64,000 nucleotides of DNA from Capitulum mitella (taxonomy: Eukaryota > Arthropoda > Thecostraca > Pollicipedomorpha > Pollicipedidae): contig CP099850.1 of the NCBI GenBank assembly GCA_030062745.1, forward strand, positions 5,332,001 to 5,396,000, written 5' to 3'. The notes under the pieces are model-generated. The model searched no databases. It saw nothing but the letters and a program-made list of their open reading frames with translations, and was not told the DNA's origin. Below are positions 50,397 through 62,965 of this stretch, piece after piece. The translations under genes were made by a program, and so were the position numbers. The first letter of the stretch is position 1. Every line of letters begins with the position of its first letter.

Positions 50397-51300
50397 AAGT
50401 TCCCGTCCCCTCTGGTCAGATGGTCCCGTCCCCTCTGGTCAGATGGTCCCGTCCCCTCTGGTCAGATGGTCCCGTCCCCTCTGGTCAGATGGTCCCGTCC
50501 CCTCTGGTCAGATGGTCCCGTCCCCTCTGGTCAGATGTTCCCGTCCCCTCTGGTCAGATGGTCCCGTCCCTTCTGGTCAGATGGTCCCGTTCCAGTCTGG
50601 CCAGGTCCGTCCCCTCTGGTCAGATGGTCCCGTCCCCTCTGGTCAGATGGCCCCTTCCAGTCTGGCCAGGTCCGTCCCCTCTGGTCAGATGGTCCCGTTC
50701 CAGTCTGGCCAGGTCCGTCCCCTCTGGTCAGATGGTCCCGTCCCCTCTGGTCAGATGGTCCCGTTCCAGTCTGGCCAGGTCCGTCCCCTCTGGTCAGATG
50801 GTCCCGTCCCCTCTGGTCAGATGGTCCCGTTCCAGTCTGGCCAGGTCCGTCCCCTCTGGTCAGATGGTCCCGTCCCCTCTGGTCAGATGGTCCCGTCCCC
50901 TCTGGTCAGATGGTCCCGTCCCCTCTGGTCAGATGGTCCCGTTCCAGTCTGGCCAGGTCCGTCCCCTCTGGTCAGATGGTCCCGTCCCCTCTGGTCAGAT
51001 GATCCCGTTCCAGTCTGGCCAGGTCCGTCCCCTCTGGTCAGACGGTCTCGTCCCCTCTGGTCAGATGGTCCCGTCCCCTCTGGTCAGATGGTCCCGTCCC
51101 TTCTGGTCAGATGGTCCCGTCCCCTCTGGTCAGATGGTCCCGTCCCCTCTGGTCAGATGGTCCCGTTCCAGTCTGGCCAGGTCCGTCCCCTCTGGTCAGA
51201 CGGTCTCGTCCCCTCTGGTCAGATGGTCCCGTCCCTTGTGGTCAGGTGGTCCGCCCCGTGGTCAGGTGGTCTGTACTCTCCGGTCAGGTGGCCGGCACCC
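50397..51300 (+). repeat. 23-bp minisatellite, about 39 units, three unit types
   Basis: Unit A is GTCCCGTCCCCTCTGGTCAG plus ATG (23 bp); A' (22 bp) lacks one C; B (21 bp) is GTCCCGTTCCAGTCTGGCCA plus G. They are arranged partly as A'-A-B triplets of 66 bp. No stop in any plus frame, which makes a 496-codon open frame (50038-51528) read SGQMVPSPLVRWSRPLWSDG. Coding is unlikely: it lies in an intron and the frames rotate. Confidence 0.95.
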
Positions 51301-54300
51301 CGTGGTCGGGGATTGTCCTCCGACGGCCTGGATCCGGGCCGGTCCATAGTGCGGCCACGGCGCGTACCTCGGCCTGCGATAGGCCCGGTGAACTCGGGAA
51401 TTACTGACCGCAGCGGGCCACGCACCAGTAATTTTCTGTGTGATGCGCTTGGTGTCCTGCTGGCGTGGTCGCGCTCCGGACAGTACCACTTCAGTGCGGG
51501 ATTGGCCTTGTTCACACTGCGGGATTGACCTTGTTCAGGTTGCGATGACGGTGTGTGCTGCGTCCCACGCGCATTGGTGGCGCTCCTGAGCGGCGCCCGT
51601 GCACGGGCCCATCTCACCTTCATAGTGCTGTAGCAGCCTGTGATCGGCCGATCTGGCTGGAGCTGTGCGGTCTCGGCTGGTGTCGGCGCCGCTTGCCACG
51701 GTCGTAGTCCCCGTCCGGCGATTGCAAGGAACATCAGAGCTCGTCCGTTACAGGACATTCGCGGATATGGAGCCCGTCGTACCCATTATGTGCCCGTCAT
51801 CAGATTCGTCATGCTCCGGACATCCCCCGCCCCTCATTCCCCTGGCAACCGCTGTGTTGTGTTAGAAAATTGGCACAGGCAAGATTAATGGGGTTTATGT
51901 CATTTATGCAAGCTAGGATTGTCAGGCTTTGGAGGCCATCAGTTTATCGTTTTGAGCGCGCGTGCCCTGTTGGCGGATTTAAACCACCGATCGTAACGGT
52001 CGGCACCGATGTTGTAAACAAACCAAGTTATTGCTGTCATACCATTAACGCCAAATCAGATTCCAGCCGCCGAGGTATTTCACTCGTCCAGTTTGGCTTT
52101 TAACGGCTGGTCCGGTACTTTTAATATCTTCGAACCATGCCATACTCGCACCTCACGCATTCTCCGTCATCGGTATTGTGATTGGTCACCACAGCAGCGC
52201 AAATATTCAGTTCGACTCATGGACATCGTTTGTATCAAATTTATCATGTCATTTATCTTGACTGGGTCCGATTTTGATGGTTTCGTTGGTTGCCGTATTC
52301 ATTTCATGGAATGTTCCGCTTGGTCGGCTTCTTGTAAATAGACTTCTTTGGTTTGGCAAATGTCGCTGATAACGTTTTCTGCACTCATTTGTCAGTAAAT
52401 AGTCTAGAAACTTCAGAAAATGCCATGAATTATTAAAAACCGTATACTGTATCCATCTGCCGGTGTGACTCCTCACGGGTCCGCGCGGGTCAGTGAACAC
52501 TAGCGTTGATTTGCCCCTGCCCGCTCGTGACTTCACACACAGCAGCTGTACGGGACACGGCGGAATAGGACATGGAAAAACGGTGGGAAATCGTTTTGGA
52601 GTTCCATATTTGCAGAGTTTTGAGACATAATGTTTGCTACATATTGGCTATTCAAGATGACTCACTAGGCTATTTGGGTTCAAAACACGCGTTTAGGTGG
52701 AACATTCCGTTAGATATTTCCCCGAGGTTTCATCCCAGCGTCTGACAATCCCGCCGACGATTTGCCTCGTGGTCTTGTCGAGCTAACTGCCAGTGCCTGT
52801 CCCCGAGACACAGTGGTAACTGTCGCGGTCTGGCCGTGATACCTGCCGTGATCTGGCCACGATGCCTTGCTGTGGTCTGACCATGTTCACTGGTAGTCTC
52901 ACCGCGGTAACTGTCGTGGTCTGGCCGAGGTCTGACATTGGTCTGACTGTGGTACCTGCCGTGTCCGGACCACGATATCCGTTCTCCGGTGATTCTCCTG
53001 ACTGTGCCACACTCGGCATTGTTCTCGGGTCTTGCCACGTTCCGAGAAGGCCCAGGTCCGCCTCTCGCCGTATCGCTGCGACCAGCCGTGTATTGGCGAA
53101 CCCTGGCCGGCACTGGCCCGGTTCCAGGTAGTTGGTTTCCGCCCCCACCCCCGCCCCCGCCGCCGCCGCTGCCGCTGCCCGGGCGGGGTCGGCGGACGCC
53201 GTGCCGCCAACGCGCGGCGGTTGCGGAGGCCGCGGTAAACAGAGGGGGGGGGGGTGAAGGCCGGGATGCCCGAGCTGACGACGATTGCGAGTTGCGACCG
53301 CCTCCCCTGCGTTGGCATGCCGACTTCACGCACTTCCGCAGCACAGGCGCGCCGAGGAGCGAGGGGCGGCGGGACGCTCTGGCCGGCGGTGGTTTCTGTT
53401 GCATTTTCGGGACAAATGAAGCCCGGCCACACTGTGCAGTTGGGCACAGGGCAGCACTTGATACCCTCGGCCCGCACGGGCGGCTGGCGTTCGGGCTGTC
53501 TGCGTCATACCGGCGGCCGGAAACGGCTATCGCCTGGCCGTCCGTAATGGAACGCCCGAACTTGGCGGCGGTGAACGAGCCGACTTGGCTGAGAGTTTAG
53601 TGGCGGCGCCGACTTTGCTGGAGGTTTGGTGGCGGCGTCGATTTGGTGTACGAGATAGTGAGGGGAGGGGCCAGGGCCGGAGTGGCGCCGGCCACCACCG
53701 CCTCGTATGCATTCAGCGCGGGGCAGGGCGCGAAAACTCAACTTGGAGTCGACTGGACTGGGAATCGTCCGCTCGTTTGGAGTGGTTGCGCTCTCAGAGT
53801 GCTGCCACTAAACACACACACACACACGCACTCACTCACAGTGGCCCCCCTGGATTGGGTGCTTGCGAGTTATGTGGGCAGCGCGGCCCGTCCGCGTACA
53901 ATAGTTCGGCCACTCACACAGAATGTTGAGGTGGCGATCACGCTTACAGAATGTCGCGTTTGTTGGTTTATTTTTTTTTATTTATTGTTTGTTTTCTTGG
54001 CGCGTTCGAACAACACTCCAGCTCCGTTTCGTCCCCCTCGCCTCGTTCCCCCAGCCTGGATTGGGACTCGCCTGTACAGGGCGGCTCTCTTCGTGTGTGT
54101 ATTTCCTGACGTGGACCGTTGCCCTATCTACACATCACGCTGTTTTTCCCGGCAGGATGCTTTCGTGACGCATGTAGCACGCCTTTTTCCGAAGTAAGTC
54201 AACATTGGCAAAGTGACTGCCGACAGAAGGCGGGCAGAACTGTCGGTGCAAGTTTTCATGTGTAGTCTCAGGGAGGGGAGCCGGCCTACCACGTGACACG

Positions 54301-54410
54301 ACCAGAACATGACCTCCAGCCAGCCTCTCGGCGACACGGTCGTGACGCCTCACCGAACTAAAGCACACAACTGAAGTCTCAGCGATAATACTTGCCTCCT
54401 TTGCACGTTA
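51301..54410. other. Intron 2 of the CDK-like gene, GC-rich islands
   Basis: CpG-rich at 51640-51720 and 52740-53760. The latter has a run of CGCCCCCGCCGCCGCCGCTG near 53150 and a G-run at 53245. It may be an alternative promoter of the kinase gene, but no exon can be defended. Confidence 0.35.
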
Positions 54411-54414
54411 TTAA

Positions 54415-54708
54415 CCCTCGCCCGTGCAAGGGGGAATGTTGATGCGACCCCCTCCTGAGGTTTCCCGAGAATAACTTCCGAACGATGTGTTTGATACCTC
54501 AGAAACTTGGTGTACCTCAGGAGCATCCTTTCCACATCTGATGGTGTAAAATGTTTCTTCTACGTTGCCATGGTAAAGAGCTTTGACGTCGGAAGGGGAA
54601 CTGTGTCAACCGTTTTCGCGCGCCTACGCGACCGGTTTACGACGGTCTCAGTTTTGTCTCACCGTGAAACGGTTGGAGTGCACAAATACAATAATATATG
54701 TATATATA

Positions 54709-54750
<42 letters not shown>

Positions 54751-55728
54751 ACCTCCAAGTTGTGTGTCGTATAAGGCGATGCATCTATTTAATAGACTTG
54801 CTCATCGCCGGGATTATCGAGGGTGTAAACTGAGGTCATAAACTAAGGGAAACACGTTACTTTTTATCATTGGGAATGCTATAAGAAATAGATACCACGA
54901 ACAACGCATATATTCGGATTGCTTTGGGTGTAAGGAATCGAGTGATTTAAACTTAGTGCAGTTTACCTTTAATTTCACAAAAAGACGGCCCAATGCAGCG
55001 AACACCTGACTTGTTGCGACGGCTGGAGCGGCGTCGGCCGCGCAGTGATGAGTCGACAATACCACGACATGCCAAAAATTGAATGTTATGTAATAATAAT
55101 AAATAATAATAAATAATAAAAAATAATAAATAGAAAAATTGATGTATGTCAGCTCGAAAAGCGCTTTTAGGGCATCTAAGTCACGATTTTTAGCTAATCC
55201 GAGGTTATGCAAGGTCTTTGGCTTCAGATAACGTTGGATGATTTAAGATGACCTTTATATGTTGTTCGATAATAATGCTTGTTAATTGAGATGCCATGTT
55301 TGACTTCAGCATCTGTTATTATACACAAAAAATGGTTCTGCAGCTCCGAGAGCGCATTTAAGCCGATGACCCTGCCTGACAAGGATTGACCTAGCACGAC
55401 CTGGATCGGACTCAGTGGGTAAAATACAATTATGTAGTGTACAGGCAGACTTGTCATTGATTGACGAACAGTATGATATCCGCTTCGTTTCATCATCGTT
55501 TATTCCTTGGCGTTGATTTGTGCGTTAACTCGAAAAGTACCATTTTCTGCCGATTTTTTTACCTTTGACCCGGCCTGGAAGGTCATCTGTTGACCTGAGA
55601 CCTGGGAAACAGATACCAGTCGCGAGATGTCTTCACGCGCAACACGCTGGCCTTTTCCGCGACGCGCTAGGACGTACGGTGTGGAAATGGCCGGGAGATC
55701 GTACCAATCCCCCCTATACGGGCAAGGG
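54415..55728 (+). mobile_element. TTAA-type (piggyBac-like) element, divergent subfamily
   Basis: TTAA lies at 54411-54414 and 55729-55732, with ends CCCTCGCCCGTGCAAGGGGG and the inverse ATACGGGCAAGGG. Length 1,314 bp. Contains a (TA)n tract at 54698-54748, A/T-rich TAATAA repeats at 55085-55130 and AGGTCA/TGACCT words near its right end. No transposase. Confidence 0.7.
54698..54748. repeat. (TA)n microsatellite
   Basis: About 25 TA units with two GTA/GCA interruptions, inside the TTAA-type element. Confidence 0.95.
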
Positions 55729-55732
55729 TTAA

Positions 55733-58700
55733 AACTGGGTTTATCCCCGCCAGTATAGTTGTAGTGGTGATGTCAAGAAAAGTCAGGGTGGTGTTTTGCT
55801 AGAGCTGTGTCAGTAGGAATCATGAGAGTCTAGTGCAAGCTTGGATTTTTTCCATGTTGAAATGGTTGCTTGCAATTTTATAACGTGTGGAATATTAACA
55901 ATGAATTGACCTATATCATCTGATTATATGCTTTATTGCCAACAGCATCGTGCATTGAATTACTGGAGCACGCTTAACGAAAAGTGGGAAATAATATTAC
56001 CGCTAGCGTTTCGTAATTTACGTCGCCTGGCATGGCAGGAACGTATTGTAAATCGTGTTAAAAAAATCTACTGAGGTCCGAATCTTCGTCGTCGATCGCC
56101 TTTTTCCATGTGTGGTAAGGAACATGCCATCCTGGAATCTGGAAATCTTAGACACATCATATTGGTTGTTTTATTTTCTACGCATCGTCTTGAAAGCATG
56201 TTCTTGTTTCAGGGCTCATTTTATGCATGGTGAAAGAACGTAGCGCAAAGAAAGCCAGCAATCGGAACTGCGTGCTTTGTTTTATCTTAAGGGCAGTTTT
56301 GATCAAACAGCGGTCGAAACGACGCTGTGGACAGGTCACGTATTTGACCCGTAGCAGCACGGTTCACGATCCCACCTTCCTACCGGTCAGCTTGTGGAGG
56401 TCGCAACGTCTCTACTGGTCACGAATGAAGTTTAAAGTGGATACAGCCATTGGTCGTTGATACAACATAACTACTGGACTTTCTCATGGTTTAAATTCTG
56501 GTCCGATGTGACTCAAAGCATGCCGAACGACAGAATAATCCGTACAGTACTAGTAAGACACGTCGTTGGGCACATGATGCCCGAGGCCAGCTGCATTTCT
56601 CTTCCGAATTAGCATTTTCCAGTAACACCGGGCTATTACCAGTACGGTTAAATTACTTGTAAGAAACTAATACAGTATGATTAAAAAAATATAATGAACA
56701 AATGTCCGAGAGGGGAAAAGATGTATTGGTTATACGAATAGTTAATGAGCAAAAGGTGTGAAATTTAATAGAGTGTGATTCAAAAGCATAATAATGAAAT
56801 GTTGTAGAGCGAAAAATACGTTCGTTATACTAATAATTTGTGGACAAAAGGCGTAGAAGGTTCCAGAAAGCTAGAACACTAAAAGCAGGTTGAAAATGAA
56901 AATACACAAAATGAAAGGCAGGAAGTTACCTTTTGACGAAAGCGGCAGGATTTATTGTAAAGTATTACCGTCGTAAAATGAAGTGTTACCGTCCAAAAAG
57001 CGTTACGGCTTGTTTGGGTCAGGTTGGGTGGCTGACGTGTTTGTTTCTAGTTGCTACGAGTTAAGCCGTAGACCAAGCGAGTCCTTCTTCATAGTGCTTA
57101 AACGAACCAAGTTGACCAGCCGACCGCACCTGGCTGTGACGATTTCCCACGGGCAGTTCTCTGGGGTCCAAAATACTGAAATAAACCAATGTATATTACT
57201 TTGCACTGAAAAATGTGAAGACGAAATAGATTTTTACGGCGATATTAAAAATGTGTCCCAAATTTTCGAGATGAGAAACAAAATCGTAACTTGCAGACAT
57301 CCCGCAAGACGAACTACTGTGTATGTGTGGGAGATATTTATTACGTCCTCGTAATGCATATTAGCTTGTGTGACGCGACATTGGCGTAGTTATGGTGGAG
57401 TATGCGAGAAAAACCTGAACATTTTGGAAGGGACGTAATTTCAACAAATCATGTGGACTCTTCGTGTGATTGCAGTGCTGTCTAATTAAACTCCCGACAT
57501 TTTTGCATCTGGAGGGAAAGATCGACAGCGATGTAAGGGGCCATATAGGGTCTTGTATTTATTCAACCCTCTTACCAAGAAAGCCTCCTAAAGGCTTGTA
57601 TAGCGTATAAAATATACCCATACCTGGGCACCTGGCAAATTTCGTGTACTGCTGTCAGTCTTGTTGAGAGCAAACATGCAAGCCATCGTTGTGAACGTTG
57701 CTCGTAAAATGCCATATGAAAAGGCCATACTTATGGGAGATTTTTAGTAAACAAAGCTTTAACTTTTCTCCTTCAAACTGTTATTTTATTCGGTAGCTTT
57801 TATCAACTTTCCTTTTCAACAAAAGCACCAACAAACATCAGAGGCACCTTTAGGAAAGCAAAAACAGTCGTGTTTAAGGACCTCTGGATAAAGTGTTTGA
57901 CCTCTGGCATGGGCGCTTCAGGTGCCGAGTTGGACTCTCTTCATCTACTTTTTTGGGCATTTTGACGTCATGCTAACTTCAAAGCATGTCTGAAGACATT
58001 TTTGTAGCAATGACCGATACAGGGTCTGGAACATCTGGTACTTATGTTAAAACGTTTCAGCAGTTTCTTTGTCAGTTTTAGTTGATTGAATGGGTCATTT
58101 TCAATGGCCTTTTGTGAGACGATGGTTACAGCCCATCAGCCCACTGCATACGTCAGTGGCGGGGACGGGAAACCAAGAAGGTGGGGGGAGGGGGTGCTCT
58201 GTTCTACTTGAAGAATGAATTATGTATTGGGAAAACCAAACCATTTGTTTGTTTCGCTTGTTTCTCCCGTTTAGTTTTCCCGGATCTGGAATTTAGGGCT
58301 ATTTTGAAGGAAATTTGGAACATGAAACACTGGACTGGAGCGATCCGGCACTGCATTTTTAAGGGATTGTCATATATTCGCACTGCATAAGTGTCATTAT
58401 TTGGTTGAAAGTAGTGATGGAAAACAGTGTTACTCGTCTATCAGCCAGGGCTTCCCAGATTTTTACACTTGACTCTTCCTCTCAATCGTGCTTCTATTTC
58501 CCGCTCATCCAAGATCTCGTGCAGCCATGTTGTGGCATGCAAAACGTTTTATTATTAAACCATACATTGTTTTCAACATGCAGGACCAGCTTACGCATGA
58601 CGCTACATTACGGCTTTTGCTGTCTGCAGTCTCTGCGTTTCATAGTTTCGTGACGTTTTATGAACTGTGTGGATGCTTAACCATAATAAAGGTGATGCGT

Positions 58701-60421
58701 TGAAATCACAGTATTGCCAAATATGGCTGAAAGCACGGTTAACGTAACAAGCGCGACGCGTCTGAGATGAACGCAGAATGATCTTGCATACCTCCTAGAA
58801 GCATCTGGAACGGTGCCTGATCCATGTACGATGTTTAAATTGCGGTAGTGCGTAAAAAGAACGCGAAGGGAAAGTCACATGATTTCAACACCACAGCGCA
58901 AGCAGCATCGATCTGACACCGGAAAAACCACCGAAGGGAACCAACCTCCCCCCGATGAAAATATGGCTACCAGCATTACCGATCATTTTGTTGATTTCCA
59001 TGCTTGGTGCTTTTCACATGCCTGGACTCAGCAGATGTTTTATTGATATCTGTAATAGGCAGCAGAGTGCGATTGCGGCAGTCGGAACGAGTCGTAGCGT
59101 GACGCTGTTCGGTGCGGTGTGCCTCACCACCGAGCCACCAGTTCGGCGTGATGCGTGAGCTCGGTGGTACAGCACGCCCGTGTTAATGCGTGGCCTTTAT
59201 GTATAGCGGAAGTCCCTGTGAGGCCATGTTGCAAGGGCGGCCGGGTTCCCCCTCCCGACCCGGTCAGGGTCAGCCCCGCCCTGATTTAGAGACGCAGATT
59301 TGTGCAGGCTGCTTGACCTGCCCCCTGTCGGTAGCCGCTTTGCCGATGTTAACTTGCTTAGGAAAGAGACTGAACATGTGATTTATGGGACACCCGCTGG
59401 ACTGGGTCGCGTGCTTAGTGCATGTTTCCTACCGCTGGTGACCCAGTAACGAAAACTACGACATACTACTTGGCATGTAGGCTGTCGTTATCGGGCGTAG
59501 CAAGGAGAGAAACGGCTTTTGCACGTTGAAGTCTACTTTTTTCCGTCTACGTCCAGTTTTCTCAGGTATGCTGCTCTGTATCTTTTGCGGTTCCAGTCCT
59601 CGGATGCGGATTATGTGGTGTTAATGAACGGTTATTTTAATGCCAACGAACAGACTGTGTGTCGGCCCGTTTCTTTCCACGCGTTACTAAATTGGATCAA
59701 GGGCGTTGGCACCCCATGTCAAAGCCCGATTGGTTTCGGCATTTAGCATGTCCGTGAAGCCACAGATATCGGGAACCATTTCTGCTCACGGCTCCAGCGT
59801 ACTGTCCACGTGGCCGGGCTGCTGGCAGCATCGAGCCGCAGTGTGCGCACCCGGCCGAGCTTTGACACCACGCCAGTGTGAAACGGCTTATCGACATCAC
59901 TTGTCGCCGTCAATCTGACAACCGCGTCAGCCGCCGGGCGCGAAGCAATTCAGCTTCGATTACCGATTCAGTTGTCCGGCTCTGTTTTGACTGCCGACTG
60001 CAGACGGCTGGCCGGGGCTGGAAACGGGCGTCAGCCGGGACCGAGAGCCGCCGTGTTGCGCCGGGCGACCCTGGCTGGTGAAGGAAGTCGGGACTGCCCA
60101 GCTTCGTGGCTGGGACCTTGGTCTCGACGCAGCCTTGCTCCCCGCGCCGCTTCGTGTCGCGCGTTTTTCCCGCGGGCTTTGACGTTTGCCGTGTGGCACT
60201 GAGCCGGCCGCTAATCCGTGCGCCGCCGCGTGCCTCAGTTTGCGACCGGCGAACCGGGCCGTGGGAAAGGTGGGCCGAGCCACGGCGTGCGGCAGGAGGT
60301 ACTGCGAGGTCACCGTGCGGAGAAACATGTCGTGCGACGTTCTTTGTTTCGCGCTGTGCGACGTTCTGCGTGTCGTGCTGTGTGTGGCGCCGTGCTAATG
60401 GCCGCCGTGTGCCGCCGGCAG
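55733..60421. other. Intron 2 of the CDK-like gene, last part
   Basis: AT-rich from 55740 to 58950, turning GC-rich from about 59780 to exon 3. No exon or named repeat recognised. The 123-codon open frame at 56983-57354 shows no motif. Confidence 0.4.
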
Positions 60422-60586
60422 CGCTCTCCAAGAGCACGGACGCGGTGGACTCGGGCGCTCTGGAGGGCGGTGACCACCGCGAACCGGCCGCCGCCGACCG
60501 GCTCAGGACCAGCGGCTATTCAGAGGAGTGTCTCGACCGGCTGGAGCCCAACGGCAACATCCCCAAGGACGGCTCGCTCCACCTGG
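60422..60586 (+). CDS. CDK14/Eip63E-like kinase, exon 3
   Basis: Acceptor CGCCGGCAG| and donor CCTGG|GTACGT; phase 1 on both sides, joining exon 2 as T52. Encodes LSKSTDAVDSGALEGG, a disordered stretch, then CLDRLEPNGNIPKDG, which aligns loosely with the segment before the kinase domain in CDK14. The kinase domain would start further downstream, beyond the window. The intron before it is 13.6 kb and repeat-laden. Confidence 0.55.
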
Positions 60587-61912
60587 GTACGTACGTCTGC
60601 ACCAGGGCGTGTGGGCTGTGCTGGCGTCACTCGGGCTGCCGACGGACGCACGCGGGGTATTGTACGATTCGCCACCCTGCTGGATCTGAGTGCATGACGC
60701 TGGGGTCTTCCGGTGTCGTTTGTTTGATGTCGTCATGAAGGGTGTTGACGTAGTAATGCAGGGCTCTGATGTTCGGTTGGGAGTGCGTCTTTCAGACACA
60801 TTTTGCCGCCTGCGGGATGTGTTCCCCGAAATCCCGGCATTTTTGAGACTGCATAATACATCGTGTGCGGGGCTTCTGTAGCAGCTCGCCGTCTAGCCAC
60901 AGTGCGTGAGTATGTGGGTGTGGGTGTGGGTGTGGACGGTAGCGGGGGAGGATATCCAGGAAAGCTCATCGCCCCAGTTTTTCCTGTATAGTTTCGTTGG
61001 GGCTCTACTTTGCCAATAACGTCGGCGCAGACTTTGATCCCAGGCCTCCTGGGGAAGCCGCCCAGGCTGTCGGCCATGCTCTGCGGGAAACAAGGTGTAG
61101 GAACTTATGTAACGTACGTGGTCGTGGATGTAGAAAGATTGCCCTGGCCTGACGCCAACTGAGCTCATTTGCTGGACATCAGGCACTTTCGGGTATCGTA
61201 GGCGTCCTAAGAGATGCATTTGTGTGTCATGTTCGTGACGAGGATTGGCGTTTCAGCGGGCTATCTTTATCACGTTTCGGCCGGAACTGGGCTATTTTTA
61301 TCACGTAACCGGAAACTGATTGGCCTAAAACGCTTGAACCGGCATAGGTTCATTTTAGCGTATTGCAGCTGAAATTAGCTGTAGTGCATTGAAACTTGTT
61401 TTATAATTTATTGAAAGGGAACATGAACAAAATCGCAAGTGTTTGAGATGTTGCATTCCGTGACATGACTTAAGTATCGCCTATAGCATGATACCGTCTG
61501 GAAATACGAACGTTAGCAGTGCGCTGCGCTGTTACGCAGTGCGATTGAGCATTAATCATTAGGACGAAATTTTGTGCCATGTTAACTGTAACGTGGAGTT
61601 AAAGCAGTTAAGATGATATGGAAAAAAGATAAGTACTTCATGAAGTTAAAGATTCAGGGAAGCGGTTTTTTAGGATTCACTCCAAAACCCGCGATGGCAT
61701 TGCCTTCTCCGGCGTCGTACGTCATACCGGTATGGTGAGATGTGATACGTGTCTGACTTTGTCCCACTAACGTGATCCGCGGCTGACTGTCCTGTGTGCC
61801 GTGTTCGGCGGCCGGTTGAAGTGCGACGCCCGGCGCCCGGCTCGAGAGGCGGCCGGTCAATGGGAACGCAGTCGGGCGCGCTCTCTGACGGCCGCCCGCC
61901 GCCGGCTAACGA
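60587..61912. other. Intron 3 of the CDK-like gene, no exon seen
   Basis: A short GTGTGGGT repeat at 60912-60940, otherwise unremarkable. The next kinase exon is not found before the window ends. Confidence 0.4.
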
Positions 61913-62195
61913 GCGGGGCCGCCGCCCGGCCGCGGGGCCGTTCATTAGGCGGCACGGGACCTCGTCTTGACGCCGGCCGGACGTCTGATCAGCGGACGGC
62001 GTAAGAAGCGGGGCCGCCGCCCGGCCGCGGGGCCGTTCATTAGGCGGCACGGGACCTCGTCTTGACGCCGGCCGGACGTCTGATCGGCTGACGGCGTAAG
62101 AAGCGGGGCCGCCGCCCAGCCGCGGGGCCGTTCATTAGGCGGTACGGGACCTCGTCTTGACGCCGGCCGGACGTCTGATCGGCTGACGGCGTAAG
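61913..62195 (+). repeat. 95-bp GC-rich tandem repeat, three copies
   Basis: Units start GCGGGGCCGCCGCCCGGCCG at 61913, 62008 and 62103 and are almost identical, so the expansion is recent. Each holds a TTCATTAGGCGG core and a CGGCCGGACGTCTGATC block. Confidence 0.95.
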
Positions 62196-62965
62196 AGACT
62201 CGCCAAACTGGGAATCGGTTCGATCCCGACTCGCGATTCCGCCCAAAACGTGGTTTTGATTCCTATTCTGATTGACGCTGGAAAACAAAGAATCAGTACG
62301 ATTCTGGCTCGGGTGCCAATTACTGCAGTGAAACCATTGGATTCCCGCGAATCAAATTTCAGTTAAATTTAAAAGCACTAAAACTGTGCTTGTTCAAAAT
62401 AATAGGATGTCTGACCTTTGTGGTTTCCAATCACAAGACTGAAAAGTTACATCCAAAATGTTCAGTGCTTATTGGAACGTGAGATAAGTTGCTTCCCACT
62501 TTTCTTAAGAATGTGAGTGGAAAATTGAAAAGATAAATTTGCATTAGGGTACGCTCTAATATTGTGTTCCAAGCATTAATTAAGGGTGTGGAATGTGCAC
62601 ATTTTTATCACAATGGTGAAGGAAGTATTTTATTTTCCATTGTGTCATAAGCAAATTTTCAGTTCCTGTTCTCATTTAGTTCTAATCTTTTTGTTGATAA
62701 GCATCATGGTTTTTCATATAAACATTGATAAGAAATGGTGTCATGCCTTAGGTAAACATAGCATGCATTTAAATAAATCGGCATTTGGGAATCGTCTCCT
62801 AACAATTTAAGGACTCGGCTCGATTCCGATGCCGGCCCCGAAAGGTGATTTTAATTCTGGCCTGATTCGCAGCTGTCAGACAGAATCGATTCCTAGTCGT
62901 ATCCACGAAAGGAATGGGGTAGTCGGAATCGATTCCGACTCGGTTCTGAATTGCCTGGAAGCCTG
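62195..62965. mobile_element. Old element with GAATCGATTC repeats, second copy
   Basis: Ends (62200-62320 and 62813-62960) are rich in GATTC/GAATC words, including AGAATCGATTC and GGAATCGATTCCGACTC. An AT-rich, CpG-poor core lies between them. Inverse orientation to the copy at 868-1690. Confidence 0.45.

Noticed and set aside
50038-51528. Long 496-codon open frame
   Set aside because: It is created by a stop-free minisatellite; its units are not multiples of three, two other frames are also open, and it lies in an intron.
52730-53600. Overlapping long open frames on both strands
   Set aside because: They follow from high GC content, with proline and arginine runs and no recognisable motif.
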